Shown: positions 25,885 through 34,786 of the stretch, piece by piece
Layout of the letters: every line of letters starts with the position of its first letter
Position numbering within the stretch: position 1 is the first letter of the stretch
NCBI GenBank assembly: GCA_903835005.1
Contig: CAILLK010000085.1
Location: forward strand, 62,001-126,000
Length of the DNA: 64,000 bases
Direction: 5' to 3'
Source: an uncultured Bacteroidota bacterium
GTDB taxonomy: Bacteria; Bacteroidota; Bacteroidia; Chitinophagales; Chitinophagaceae
The notes under the pieces: generated by a model
Seen by the model: the letters and a program-made list of their open reading frames with translations, nothing else
Databases searched by the model: none
Told to the model about the DNA's origin: nothing
Program-made: the position numbers and the translations under genes

Positions 25885-26454
25885 TTGAATAAAATAAGAA
25901 CATCTGAAAATAATAATTTCGAAAGTGTATCAATAGATGATGTTATTGATGAAGAATATAATGATGAGGAAATTGATGAATTTGCAGATATTGAAGACAA
26001 TGAAGAAACTGATTATTTTAAATCCAAAGGTCTACTGGAAGGACTAAAACTGGCAGATGAAAATATTACTGGAAAGGGAGTGAATACACTCCTTAATGAA
26101 TATGTAGAATTTATTGAACAAAAGTTTCCGAAAGCATTTTATGGACAGAATAGAAAAGAATTAATTAAAGCAAAATCGTTGTTTATTGAGGATTATTTAG
26201 GGGTTTCCTATTTTTATAAATTATCGTTTAAAGCACAAAACATAATCAACAATGTAATTGAAAAATCGTCACCAATGCTTATAAAAAAAGCATTTGAAAA
26301 GGAAAAGAATTCTTTACCATCAATTTGTGAAGATTTTAATAATTGGATAACAACAAACAAAATCAAACCCAATAAGCAAAATCTAAAATCATTTTTAGAT
26401 CAAAAAGGATTAAAAATATCCAACCCGAATCAAGACCAAATCATTGAATTTTAA
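25885..26454 (+). CDS. Hypothetical protein with acidic N-terminus, AT-rich cassette gene 2
   Basis: About 189 residues if the TTG at 25885 is used; no in-frame ATG is available near the 5' end. Residues ~15-45 are extremely acidic (VIDEEYNDEEIDEFADIED, then NEETDYF). The rest is helical and Lys-rich. An acidic N-terminus may act as a nucleic-acid mimic or bind a basic partner, but this is inference. I do not recognise the family. Low-GC codon use sets it apart from proS. Confidence 0.5.
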   Translation: MNKIRTSENNNFESVSIDDVIDEEYNDEEIDEFADIEDNEETDYFKSKGLLEGLKLADENITGKGVNTLLNEYVEFIEQKFPKAFYGQNRKELIKAKSLFIEDYLGVSYFYKLSFKAQNIINNVIEKSSPMLIKKAFEKEKNSLPSICEDFNNWITTNKIKPNKQNLKSFLDQKGLKISNPNQDQIIEF

Positions 26455-26476
26455 AAAAAAAATATCAAATCAAACA

Positions 26477-26815
26477 ATGAAAGATTCTGAAAAGTATATG
26501 GATTTATGGAAAAAACATCTTCCTTTAATTCTTATTCATTTAAAGAAATTAAAAAATGGGAAGCAAGAAATAAATTTTAATAAATATGAATTTGTAGGAG
26601 TTGGCAATCGTTTAAAATCCGGGTATACATTTCATATCCACTTGCAAAATGGTAAAATTGAAAATGATATTAGTGGTAGTGCCGTAGCTCGAGCTTTAGT
26701 AAAGGTATTACAAAATAATAAAGAAACTAAAAGCTGGCTTTTAGAAAATAACCTTACAATCAATTTAGATAGTTCCTTTTGTTTGACTGCGATGCTTACC
26801 CAAAAAGTAATTTAA
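26477..26815 (+). CDS. Hypothetical protein, AT-rich cassette gene 3
   Basis: About 112 residues from the ATG at 26477 (MKDSEKYMDLWKKH); the earlier start at 26444 overlaps gene 2. The sequence alternates strands and helices (YEFVGVGNRLKSGYTFHIHL, then SGSAVARALVKVLQ) as in a compact alpha/beta domain. I do not recognise the family. It ends 178 bp before the Bro-N gene. Confidence 0.5.
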   Translation: MKDSEKYMDLWKKHLPLILIHLKKLKNGKQEINFNKYEFVGVGNRLKSGYTFHIHLQNGKIENDISGSAVARALVKVLQNNKETKSWLLENNLTINLDSSFCLTAMLTQKVI

Positions 26816-26825
26816 TGATTTAACA

Positions 26826-26939
26826 ATGAAAATAGAAAAAGGAAACATCGAACTGTCCTATAAAATCGAACAAATGAATTCACAAAGGAGGGGGGCAAAT
26901 TGTCTCCCCCCCTTTGGATACAAACTTAGAAAATATTGA
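26826..26939 (+). other. Possible 37-codon ORF carrying a palindrome
   Basis: ATG at 26826 opens MKIEKGNIELSYKIEQMN and ends in GYKLRKY. It contains an imperfect palindrome related to the one inside the Bro-N gene. It may be a small peptide gene, but the coding case is weak. Confidence 0.2.
26883..26917. repeat. Imperfect palindrome with CAAATTGT centre
   Basis: CAAAGGAGGGGGG-CAAATTGT-CTCCCCCCC followed by TTTGG. The arms pair with one shift. Its core and outer ends match the perfect palindrome at 27157-27191, 274 bp downstream. Confidence 0.65.
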
Positions 26940-26993
26940 ATACTGTCTGCATAATTTTCTCTAATTTTCTAGCCTCTAATTATCGCAAACCAG

Positions 26994-27830
26994 ATGAGCA
27001 ATGTAAAATTATTTGAAAGCAAACAAATTCGATCTGTTTGGATTGAAGCAGACCAAAAGTGGTATTTTGTTATTGAAGACGTTGTTTCAGTACTTACAGA
27101 AAGCGCAGACCCAAAGCAATACATTAAAAGATTAAGGCAACGTGACGAGGAACTCGCCAAAGGGTGGGTACAAATTGTACCCACCCTTTGGGTTGAGACA
27201 GCCGGTGGTAAACAAAAAATGGCTTGTGCAAACGTACAAGGTTTGCTCCGCATCATTCAATCTATTCCGTCCCGTAAAGCAGAACCTTTTAAGAGATGGC
27301 TTGCACAGGTCGGCTATGAACGGCTGGAGGAAATCGAAAACCCTGAACTAGCTACCAATAGGGCAAGAGAGATATACAAAGCTAAAGGATACAGCGATGA
27401 ATGGATTGAAAAAAGAATGAGGGGAATTGCCGTCCGGGATGAGTTAACGGGTGAATGGAAAAAGAGAGGCGTTAAGGAAGGATTGGAGTATTCTATACTT
27501 ACTGCTGAAATCAGTCAGGCCACTTTCGGGATGACTCCATCGGATTATAAAAATTACAAAGGACTTACTAAACCTTCGGAGAATCTCCGCGATCACATGA
27601 CTGATCTGGAGCTTATCTTTACAATGCTTGGTGAGGCTTCCACTACTGAAATAGCGAAAAACAGGGATGCCAAAGGATTTGACCAAAACAAAAGAGCTGC
27701 AAAAGAAGGTGGTAGTGTAGCCGGCAAAGCACGAAAAGACCTGGAACGTAAATCTGGTACAAAAGTGATAACGAAAGAAAACTTCAAAGAAATCAGCCAA
27801 TTGAAAAAAAAGAAATTAAAAAAAGGATAA
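26994..27830 (+). CDS. Bro-N domain protein (antirepressor/DinD-like)
   Basis: This 278-residue protein has an N-terminal Bro-N domain (VKLFESKQIRSVWIEADQKW, then YVIEDVVSVLT-like and ADPKQYIKRLRQRD) and a C-terminal half typical of the DinD/Bro group: EPFKRWLAQVGYERLEEIENP, ATFGMTPSDYKNYKGL and LRDHMTDLELIFTMLGEASTTEI. Bro-N proteins bind DNA and many act as phage antirepressors. A perfect 35-bp palindrome lies inside the coding frame at the GWVQIVPTLW segment. It is probably mobile or phage-derived. Confidence 0.82.
   Translation: MSNVKLFESKQIRSVWIEADQKWYFVIEDVVSVLTESADPKQYIKRLRQRDEELAKGWVQIVPTLWVETAGGKQKMACANVQGLLRIIQSIPSRKAEPFKRWLAQVGYERLEEIENPELATNRAREIYKAKGYSDEWIEKRMRGIAVRDELTGEWKKRGVKEGLEYSILTAEISQATFGMTPSDYKNYKGLTKPSENLRDHMTDLELIFTMLGEASTTEIAKNRDAKGFDQNKRAAKEGGSVAGKARKDLERKSGTKVITKENFKEISQLKKKKLKKG
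27157..27191. repeat. Perfect 35-bp palindrome inside the Bro-N gene
   Basis: Arms of 17 bp (CCAAAGGGTGGGTACAA and its exact complement) around a single central A. It is in frame and encodes AKGWVQIVPTLW. Confidence 0.92.
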
Positions 27831-27845
27831 ACAATATTTCACCCC

Positions 27846-29282
27846 CTACTTCTCAAACAACGCATCCATCTTTACCTCATTCACCACCAGTCCCACATAA
27901 TAATCGTTCTTTCTTACACCATATGTTGTAACCATTGTAAGGAATAAAGTTTTCCGCAGCCTGGTTCTTTCTCTGAACACATTCTCTTTTTGTCTGAGGT
28001 TTTCGGCATATGCCTTATCTATGATAACTTCAGACTGGGCAAATTTCATTTCACAAATATTAATGCAGTGGTCAGTCCGGTCTATCAGCAGGTCTATTTG
28101 TGTGCCTTGCTCCTCTCCCCTGGGCTTATATCTCCAAACAGATTCGGAGGTCAGCACACCCGATATCCCCAAAGCCTTCTTGATCTGCGGGGCATGTTTG
28201 AAACATATGCCTTCAAATGCAAAGCCGCTCCAGCTTTTCCATGAATGGGTTGACGTAAGTTTCAGCCAGGTGCCGGGTCCTTTTGTTCTGGCTTTCTGTA
28301 TAAATTTCAGGTAAAACAGCGAATACTCATCGGTGAGTTTATAAATACTGTCGTTTACTTTTTTATCGAGAGGGATATACGCAGTAATAAACCCGGATTC
28401 TGCGAGTTCCTCAAACAATCGGGATGTGGTTCCTCCGGAGGAAAGCCCGCTCTGCTGAATGGCCTCCGTACGGGTAAGCCCCATGCCTTTAGCTGCAAGC
28501 GCTTTAATGATTGCAATATGGTTTTCGGCATTGTCGAACAAGGATTGATACAAATTCCTGAATTCATCTATGAGCCCGCCATCTTTTGTGAAACAGAGCC
28601 GGTCGATGGCTTGTGCTGCGCTTTCTCCGGGTTTGATGTTTTTCAGATACTGCGGGATGCCGCCCAGGGCCATGTATAATTGCAGTATCTGGTAACGGTC
28701 CAGGTTCACTTTGCGGCTCTGGAGATATTCTTCCGTTTCATTCAGGTTAAAGGGCAGCAGACGGATTCTTCTGGTAATCCGGTTATGCAGGCCGCCCCGG
28801 TTGTTGACTATATGCCGGATCATCCAGGAAGCCGCCGACCCGCAAATAACTACAACAAGGTTCTGCTGCCGGGAAGCCCATGTATTCCAGAAATGCCCGA
28901 ATGCCGACAGGAAACCGGATCTGTGGGTTTGTATCCAGGGAAACTCATCGAAAAAAATAACCGACTTTTTCTCCTTAACTATTGGGGCAAGATATTCCTC
29001 CAGGAATACAAATGCTTCCATCCAACTGCCGGGCACAGATGAGCGGCGGATATTGCCGGTTACCGTACCTAATGCCACACTGAAATTAAATAACTGGTCC
29101 TGCAAGGATGCATCATGAACACCGGAAAATTCAAACAGCATGTTGGTTTTATAAACTGTCCGGATGAGAAATGTTTTGCCTACCCTCCTTCTGCCAAGAA
29201 CAGCTATCAGTTCAGCATCAGGGGATTCCAGCGCGCCCTGCAAAATCCTGCATTCATCATCTCTTCCTACGAATTCATACAT
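27846..29282 (-). CDS. AAA ATPase with C-terminal nuclease-like domain (DUF234 type)
   Basis: This 478-residue protein belongs to the ATPase_2/DUF234 group. The N-terminal P-loop is VLGRRRVGKTFLI near residues 28-40, Walker B is SVIFFDEFPW, and CGSAASWM provides the sensor-1-like segment. A winged-helix-like part follows (GLTRTEAIQQSGLSSGGTTSRLFEELAESGF). The C-terminal domain has TQIDLLIDRTD, then INICEMKFA, a PD-(D/E)XK-like pattern. The role of this family is not established. Its upstream region is an array of four 53-bp hairpin repeats. Confidence 0.85.
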   Translation of the reverse strand: MYEFVGRDDECRILQGALESPDAELIAVLGRRRVGKTFLIRTVYKTNMLFEFSGVHDASLQDQLFNFSVALGTVTGNIRRSSVPGSWMEAFVFLEEYLAPIVKEKKSVIFFDEFPWIQTHRSGFLSAFGHFWNTWASRQQNLVVVICGSAASWMIRHIVNNRGGLHNRITRRIRLLPFNLNETEEYLQSRKVNLDRYQILQLYMALGGIPQYLKNIKPGESAAQAIDRLCFTKDGGLIDEFRNLYQSLFDNAENHIAIIKALAAKGMGLTRTEAIQQSGLSSGGTTSRLFEELAESGFITAYIPLDKKVNDSIYKLTDEYSLFYLKFIQKARTKGPGTWLKLTSTHSWKSWSGFAFEGICFKHAPQIKKALGISGVLTSESVWRYKPRGEEQGTQIDLLIDRTDHCINICEMKFAQSEVIIDKAYAENLRQKENVFRERTRLRKTLFLTMVTTYGVRKNDYYVGLVVNEVKMDALFEK

Positions 29283-29300
29283 GACACCGAGATTTATTAT

Positions 29301-29512
29301 CGTCCAAAACTAATAAATAAAACACGTTTTTGGACGAAGTTAAAATTTATCAGCGTCCAAAACAAGTAATTTTTGCTGAGTTCTGGACCAGGTTAATAAT
29401 TATTATCGTCCAAAACTAACAATTTAAAATAAGTTTTGGACGATAATAATTTTTATTGTCGTCCAAAACAGGTAAATTAAAATGAGTTTTGGACGAAGTT
29501 AAATATATATCA
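29301..29512. repeat. Four 53-bp tandem hairpin units upstream of the ATPase
   Basis: Units begin CGTCCAAAAC at 29301, 29354, 29407 and 29460, an exact 53-bp period. Each carries the inverted partner GTTTTGGACG (degenerate in unit 2) after 15-16 bp of AT-rich sequence. The array starts 18 bp upstream of the ATPase start codon. In units 1 and 3 the minus strand also reads TAGTTTTG, a -7 match. It looks like a repeated operator or a repeat-structured leader. Confidence 0.88.
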
Positions 29513-29664
29513 CTTAAATAAACCCACTGAATACCTCAAAAAAATAAGGCCGGGAACGCAAAACTGTTCAGTGCTTAAAAAAGGAAAAACAGCAATTATT
29601 ATCCATCTATTTAATAGCTATACTGCAATACCCATAGCAGATCATCAACATGAGACTGGCAATT

Positions 29665-30405
29665 TCATAATTGATCAGCCCCCTTTTCTACAAATACAGG
29701 CTCAATTTCTATGCCCTGTATTCCCTTTAACCTGAGGTATACTTTAGCACTGGTAAGCACATCCTGCAGGCAGTAGGAGCCTATGCGCGCCAGATCATTG
29801 TCGTGCCAGTAGGCACTGCCCACCATACTGCCATCCATATCTGATTTAGGTGAGGGAATATCGAAAACAGCAGCAAGCAATGAAAGCGATGTATAATTTT
29901 TGAAGTCGCCGAAGCGCCACATTTCCATTGTATCGAGGTGGGTAACTTCCCATGGTTTTTTTCCCATCATCTGCATGGGTTGGGGCAGCGCGATATTATT
30001 GATCACCATTCGCCGGCAAAGGAAGGGGATATCAAATTCCTTTATGTTATGACCGCAAAACTTCATATCCCTGTGGAGTGTATTGAACTTAACCAGCATA
30101 TCGCAGAAGTCGGTTAAAAGTGTGTGTTCATTATCATTAACGAGTGACTTGAGGCGCATTTTCCAGCTATCACCCTGTTGTATCAGGCTGCCGAAACCAA
30201 TGCAGACAACTTTGGCAAATTCGGAATAAATACCTGCACGGTTATTGAAAAGGAATGCCGGATCGGTATCACTTTCCGGCGCTGATTTTATTGACTTCGA
30301 CTTCCTTGTCCATTCTGCCTGCATGGCAGCAGTCAAAAAGTTAAAATCAGGCTGAACAGGTACAGTTTCGATGTCGATAAATAAAATTTCCTTTAAATTT
30401 TCCAT
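29665..30405 (-). CDS. PolB-like 3'-5' exonuclease domain protein
   Basis: This 246-residue DnaQ-like (RNase H fold) exonuclease resembles the predicted exonuclease domain related to DNA polymerase B. The first acidic pair is in LFIDIETVPV, the second site in CGHNIKEFDIPFLCRR and the third in GSYCLQDVLTSAKVYLR (YxxxD-like). The family is stand-alone and conserved in Bacteroidota; DNA repair is likely but the substrate is unproven. It is divergent from the coiled-coil protein gene. Confidence 0.83.
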   Translation of the reverse strand: MENLKEILFIDIETVPVQPDFNFLTAAMQAEWTRKSKSIKSAPESDTDPAFLFNNRAGIYSEFAKVVCIGFGSLIQQGDSWKMRLKSLVNDNEHTLLTDFCDMLVKFNTLHRDMKFCGHNIKEFDIPFLCRRMVINNIALPQPMQMMGKKPWEVTHLDTMEMWRFGDFKNYTSLSLLAAVFDIPSPKSDMDGSMVGSAYWHDNDLARIGSYCLQDVLTSAKVYLRLKGIQGIEIEPVFVEKGADQL

Positions 30406-30423
30406 TTACCAAAGGTTGTATAT

Positions 30424-30431
30424 TACATTTG
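30424..30431 (+). promoter_or_regulatory. -7 promoter element of the coiled-coil protein gene
   Basis: TACATTTG, a perfect TAnnTTTG match, 42 bp before the ATG at 30474. Confidence 0.5.
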
Positions 30432-30473
30432 TAGTAAAGTTAATTTCTCCCAGAGTTTTAAACAAAGTAAATC

Positions 30474-31424
30474 ATGAGTCAGTTTAATCAACCATCTCCA
30501 CAGCCACCATCTCAGAATAACCCGGGCAGAAAAAACAATTCAATTATATATTGGGTTGTCATCCTTATTCTTTTTACAGGCTGCCTGTACCTTTTCATGA
30601 GTAAGAATAAGATGGCCGAAGATAACAATAACCTGCTGAAACAAAAACAACAACAGGTAGACAGCATTAAGAATGACCGGTCGACGCTGCAATCTGAATT
30701 TGATGCCGTTTCTGCGAAAGTAGACCAGCTGGAATCTCAGAAATCCAAAATGGACAGCGCATTGCAGGGCGATAAGTCGCAAATGATGCAATTGCAGGCG
30801 CGTATCAGGTCAATACTGAGTAAGGGCAATGCAACCAGGCAGGAACTTAAAGATGCCCGTGAAATGATTGCCAGCCTGAACGATAAAACAAAAGAATATG
30901 AGGCAAAAATAGCCGAACTTGAAAAGGAAAATAAGACGCTTACCGGAAAGAATAAAGTGCTGACAAAGGAACGGGATTCAACGGTGGCAAAAAATATTGC
31001 GCTCAAGCAGGTGGGCTCAGTGCTGCATGCTTCCAATATAAGAATGGAACCTATTCATGTAAGACGGAATGGAAAAGAAAAGGAAACCTCAAAAGCAAAG
31101 AAGGTAAATGAACTGAGAATAACCTTTGATATTGATGAAAACAGGATAGCTGAGAGTGGCACCAAGCAGGTATATGTGCGGATAATAGGTCCTGACCAGA
31201 GCGTGCTGAGTAATACCGCCAACGGATCCGGATCAATGACATCAACAAGCGGGGACCAGCTTTTGTTTTCAGTAATGAAGGAAATACCGCTTGTTCAGGG
31301 ACAACCAGTAAAAGACGTGGTAATTGACTGGCACCAGGACGGAAATTACCTGAAAGGAACCTACAGTATTGAAATATTCAACGAAGGGTATAAAGTAGGT
31401 AATGGTAATGTGACGCTGAAATAA
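30474..31424 (+). CDS. Membrane-anchored coiled-coil protein
   Basis: This 316-residue protein starts with a Pro/Gln/Asn-rich cytoplasmic stretch, one membrane helix (IIYWVVILILFTGCLYLFM), then about 120 residues of heptad-patterned coiled coil, and ends in a beta-rich domain of about 120 residues (ELRITFDIDENRIAE, then GTYSIEIFNEG). Similar proteins occur across Bacteroidota without known function. An envelope-spanning role is likely from the layout. Confidence 0.7.
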   Translation: MSQFNQPSPQPPSQNNPGRKNNSIIYWVVILILFTGCLYLFMSKNKMAEDNNNLLKQKQQQVDSIKNDRSTLQSEFDAVSAKVDQLESQKSKMDSALQGDKSQMMQLQARIRSILSKGNATRQELKDAREMIASLNDKTKEYEAKIAELEKENKTLTGKNKVLTKERDSTVAKNIALKQVGSVLHASNIRMEPIHVRRNGKEKETSKAKKVNELRITFDIDENRIAESGTKQVYVRIIGPDQSVLSNTANGSGSMTSTSGDQLLFSVMKEIPLVQGQPVKDVVIDWHQDGNYLKGTYSIEIFNEGYKVGNGNVTLK

Positions 31425-31522
31425 ATTACCCCCAGCCAGGCTTTCACTACTTTTATAATTGCAAAAAGTGAAAAACGAATTCAGAGCTATGGCATTTGAA
31501 CTAAAACTGCATTTTAATTAAT

Positions 31523-31530
31523 TAATTTTG
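31523..31530 (+). promoter_or_regulatory. Possible -7 element upstream of the response regulator
   Basis: TAATTTTG matches TAnnTTTG but lies 140 bp before the ATG at 31671. A nearer TAATTTTA (about 31643) has one mismatch and may be used instead. Confidence 0.3.
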
Positions 31531-31670
31531 CAAATAATTAATTATCAAATTGTTATAGCAAACTGTACAGCTTGTTACATTTCGTTCGCTGATCAGTTAA
31601 CAATTATATAATGTTGTATTCTTTTTAGTTCCCCTGCCGTAGCCTAATTTTACAACTGATTAGTGAAATT

Positions 31671-32357
31671 ATGGAAGTATTCCCTGGTAAGATTTTGATA
31701 GTGGATGATGAACCAGAGATTTTGGAGATCATCAGTTATAATTTAAAAAACAAGGGCTATCTCATAGCCGCTGCTAAAGACGGCGTTGAAGCCATCAGAA
31801 AAGCAAAAGAATTCAGGCCTGATCTCATCCTCCTGGATATCATGATGCCTAATAAAGATGGTATTGAAACCATAAGAGAACTCAGGAATATGCCCGAGTT
31901 TGATGATACGGCAATTATTTTCCTTACAGCCCTCAGCGATGAGAAATACGAAATAGACGGTTTAAAGCTGGGAGCTGATGATTACATTGCCAAACCCATT
32001 AAGCCCGAACTGCTAGCCACACGTATTGGTTCTGCGCTCAGACGTTTCCGTAAGGATGAGGAGCAGGAGCAAAAACAGACTTTTGGTGATCTGGAAATCA
32101 ATAAAACCAAGTTTACTGTTTCTTATAAAAGCGTGGAAATATTACTTGCCAAGAAAGAGTTTGAATTATTATCCCTGCTGGCATCCAAGCCAGGCCGTGT
32201 TTTTCTGCGCAACGAAATTCTGCAAAGGGTTTGGGGTACAGATGTAATTGTAGGCGACCGTACCATTGATGTTCATATCCGCAAAATACGCCAGAAGGCA
32301 GGTATTGACCTTATTACCACTGTAAAAGGGGTTGGGTATAAGTTTGAAATGGCTTGA
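31671..32357 (+). CDS. OmpR/PhoB-family response regulator
   Basis: This 228-residue two-domain regulator has a receiver domain with the acidic pair DDE in ILIVDDEPEI, the phospho-acceptor Asp in LILLDIMMP, Thr in IFLTAL and Lys in YIAKPI. The C-terminal winged helix is of OmpR type (LLAKKEFELLSLLASKPGRVF, then VHIRKIRQKAG). It is followed by a sensor kinase 227 bp downstream, so the pair forms a PhoBR-like two-component system. The signal is unknown. Confidence 0.93.
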   Translation: MEVFPGKILIVDDEPEILEIISYNLKNKGYLIAAAKDGVEAIRKAKEFRPDLILLDIMMPNKDGIETIRELRNMPEFDDTAIIFLTALSDEKYEIDGLKLGADDYIAKPIKPELLATRIGSALRRFRKDEEQEQKQTFGDLEINKTKFTVSYKSVEILLAKKEFELLSLLASKPGRVFLRNEILQRVWGTDVIVGDRTIDVHIRKIRQKAGIDLITTVKGVGYKFEMA

Positions 32358-32520
32358 TTGAGTAATTAGTCTAAAGTAGTTATTCTAAAGTAGTTAGTTC
32401 ACAATTTGAATCAATTGCGGGAGTCAGCATTTTGAAGTTGTTTTTATTTAGTTCAAACCAATTTCAGGTAGCCTGCAGACCTTTGTCGAAAGGCTTGATA
32501 TGATATTTTTTTTCGTGCAA

Positions 32521-32565
32521 ACTAAAGACTTACAACTAAAGACTTACAACTAAAGACTTACGACT
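32521..32565. repeat. Heptamer tandem repeat (ACTNNNN)6
   Basis: Alternating heptamers ACTAAAG and ACTTACA/G repeat six times, giving a 14-bp higher period. It lies between the response regulator and kinase genes. Related arrays occur at 60345 and 60433. Confidence 0.85.
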
Positions 32566-32584
32566 TTTATATTACCTTAGTACC

Positions 32585-33637
32585 ATGTCTGTACTGGATA
32601 CCAAAAATCTTTCACCCCGGTTACTTTCTTTTATAACAGCGGTAATTATTGCTACGGCTAACTCATTGCTTAGCCTGCTCCTTCATCAGAACTGGTATAT
32701 ACCCATTGTGGTTTTTGGTATAACTTTCATTTTCATCTACTGGTTGTATTATTATACCCTACAACGTTTTATTTACCGCAAGATCAAGATTATATATAAG
32801 TTCATCTATCAGACAAAGGCTACCAAAAAAGAAGAGTTCTTTTATGAAAATATCCTTCCACAGAAATCTATTGAAGAGGTTAGCCAGGATGTTCAGAAAT
32901 GGGCTACCCAGCGGAAGGATGAAATTGACATGCTTCGGGCCAATGAGCAGTTCAGGAAAGAATTTCTGATGAACCTGGCCCATGAATTACGTACCCCTAT
33001 TTTTTCGGTACAAGGCTATGTAGATACCTTACTGGGCGGCGCGCTTGAAGATGAAGAGGTAAACCGGAAATTTCTGACCAATGCATCAAAAAGCATCGAC
33101 AGGCTGGTGCGCCTGGTTGATGACCTGGACGAAATATCGAAACTGGAATCGGGAAAGATACCATTGATACAGGAATCATTTGTGATACAGGACCTGATTA
33201 AAGATGTATATGAGGAGTTATCTCTGAAAGCCAAGGAACGGGAGGCGCAGCTATCGTTTAAAAAGGGGACCGAGCGGCCGATAAGCGTAACCGCGGATAA
33301 ACAGAAGATAAAGCAGGTATTGGTGAACCTGGTGGAGAATGCCCTGAAATACGGCAATGAGAAAGGCAATGTAATTGCCGGAAGTTATGAAATGGATGAC
33401 AACCACATCTATATAGAAATTTCGGACGACGGGCCTGGAATAGCAGAGGAGCATCTTGCTCGGGTTTTTGAACGGTTTTACCGTGCCGACAGAAGCCGTG
33501 CCCGCGCCATAGGCGGTACAGGCTTGGGCCTGGCGATAGTCAAACACATTATTGAAGCCCATGGCCAGACTGTAAATGTGCGCAGCAAACCCGGAGTAGG
33601 TTCTTCGTTCGGTTTTACGCTGGATAAAGCAAAATAA
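32585..33637 (+). CDS. Sensor histidine kinase (PhoR-like)
   Basis: This 350-residue kinase has two N-terminal membrane helices (FITAVIIATANSLLSLLL and IPIVVFGITFIFIYWLYYY) with almost no periplasmic loop, so it may sense within the membrane. The HisKA H-box is FLMNLAHELRTPI, and the HATPase has N-box LVNLVENALKYG, G1 EISDDGPGIA and G2 GTGLGLAIV. It partners the response regulator upstream. A 10-bp-arm hairpin follows. Confidence 0.93.
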   Translation: MSVLDTKNLSPRLLSFITAVIIATANSLLSLLLHQNWYIPIVVFGITFIFIYWLYYYTLQRFIYRKIKIIYKFIYQTKATKKEEFFYENILPQKSIEEVSQDVQKWATQRKDEIDMLRANEQFRKEFLMNLAHELRTPIFSVQGYVDTLLGGALEDEEVNRKFLTNASKSIDRLVRLVDDLDEISKLESGKIPLIQESFVIQDLIKDVYEELSLKAKEREAQLSFKKGTERPISVTADKQKIKQVLVNLVENALKYGNEKGNVIAGSYEMDDNHIYIEISDDGPGIAEEHLARVFERFYRADRSRARAIGGTGLGLAIVKHIIEAHGQTVNVRSKPGVGSSFGFTLDKAK

Positions 33638-33807
33638 TAAGGTGATTTTATACCTATCCGTTTTTAAATTATCATGGAATGCCATTCTTTTCCCTGCGAA
33701 TTATTCATTAAGTATTTCAGCCTGATAAGTATCCCAGATAAAACAGCCTTTTTGAACCTATTCTGAATATCTTACACTTTCATTTAAAGGTATTATTGAT
33801 GCAAATA

Positions 33808-33841
33808 CAGAAGCCTTACCATTATTACGGCAAGGCTTCTG
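33808..33841. terminator. Hairpin between convergent genes
   Basis: CAGAAGCCTT and its exact complement AAGGCTTCTG flank a 14-base loop, between the kinase and the convergent respiratory operon. The T tracts are weak, but position and symmetry suit a bidirectional terminator. Confidence 0.55.
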
Positions 33842-33871
33842 AAAATGTCTGTTATATTAACCCGCTAATGA

Positions 33872-34786
33872 CTAACCCAGGCGCTCCTCCTCTTTTCCCA
33901 GCTTCTTGATTTTTATGATCAGGAAAACCAGGTAAAGGATAGTGCCCCAGACACCGATTACGATAGAGTAGGCCATAAAAACCAACCAGAACGGTGAGTG
34001 AAACTGAGACCCCCATAATGCCCGCTGAAAGAAATCATCGTTGGCCGTAAACTTTACACCCCATGGCTCTGATTTCTCAATCCTGAGGTTACCATATGTA
34101 TCATTGTCTTCCACTTTTGCGACAAGAATAATATTCCCGGTCTTATCGCCCGGCATACCCAGTTTCTTAAATTCGCCCTTTACCTTACCTAAGGAATCAG
34201 TTGTATAACTTTGCTCTTCACCAATCTGAAGGTCACCGCCAAGCCTTTTAATACCCATTTTCACATCTATACCCTTAACCGGAACCCACTGGTTATCTTT
34301 AAATTCTGAAACCATAGCCACCACATTTTTATCATCGGCTGTATCAATGGTTATCCTGGCTTTTGCAATACTCAGTTCGGTATTGGTTTCGTCATAATCC
34401 TTTGTTTTATCTGTTACCGCAATAAAAGTATGGCTGGAGGAAGCCTTCCATATTTTTTCGAGCGAGGCCGGGATGTCGGCGGTCGCTTTTCCTTTTTCGC
34501 CGGTTACAACTGTGGCTATCAGTCCAAGTCCTTTACCCGTCGAGTCTTTATCCAGATAAAGCTTTATTGTAGCGCCCCCCACAGGCTGAAACTTTCCATC
34601 GATTTTGCTTTTGGCATTAACTGTCAGGTAGGGCAGTTTATTATCAAGAGAGAAATAGGAGATGGTAACCTTTAAGGGGCCTTTCTCCCCTTCCTTTGCA
34701 GTAGCATTAAATCCTGCCAAACCAGCGAGCAAAAATAATACTACACCTGCGCAATTACTTATGATGTTCCTTTTCATGTTGTTCAA
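33872..34786 (-). CDS. Periplasmic Ig-like protein with C-terminal membrane anchor, NrfD operon
   Basis: About 304 residues with a signal peptide (after MNNMKRNIISNCAG, hydrophobic to FNATA), two beta-sandwich-like domains with KVTISYFSLDNKLPYLTVNAK and GKVKGEFKKLG patterns, and a single C-terminal helix (FWLVFMAYSIVIGVWGTILY). Its start overlaps the end of the NrfD-like gene by about 30 bp, so it is the last gene of that operon. No known domain is certain; it may be a structural subunit or dock for the complex. Confidence 0.65.
   Translation of the reverse strand: MNNMKRNIISNCAGVVLFLLAGLAGFNATAKEGEKGPLKVTISYFSLDNKLPYLTVNAKSKIDGKFQPVGGATIKLYLDKDSTGKGLGLIATVVTGEKGKATADIPASLEKIWKASSSHTFIAVTDKTKDYDETNTELSIAKARITIDTADDKNVVAMVSEFKDNQWVPVKGIDVKMGIKRLGGDLQIGEEQSYTTDSLGKVKGEFKKLGMPGDKTGNIILVAKVEDNDTYGNLRIEKSEPWGVKFTANDDFFQRALWGSQFHSPFWLVFMAYSIVIGVWGTILYLVFLIIKIKKLGKEEERLG

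Noticed and set aside
29301-29512. Regular repeats resembling a short CRISPR array
   Set aside because: The parts between the conserved arms are similar between units rather than unique, each unit is itself an inverted repeat, and no cas genes are present.
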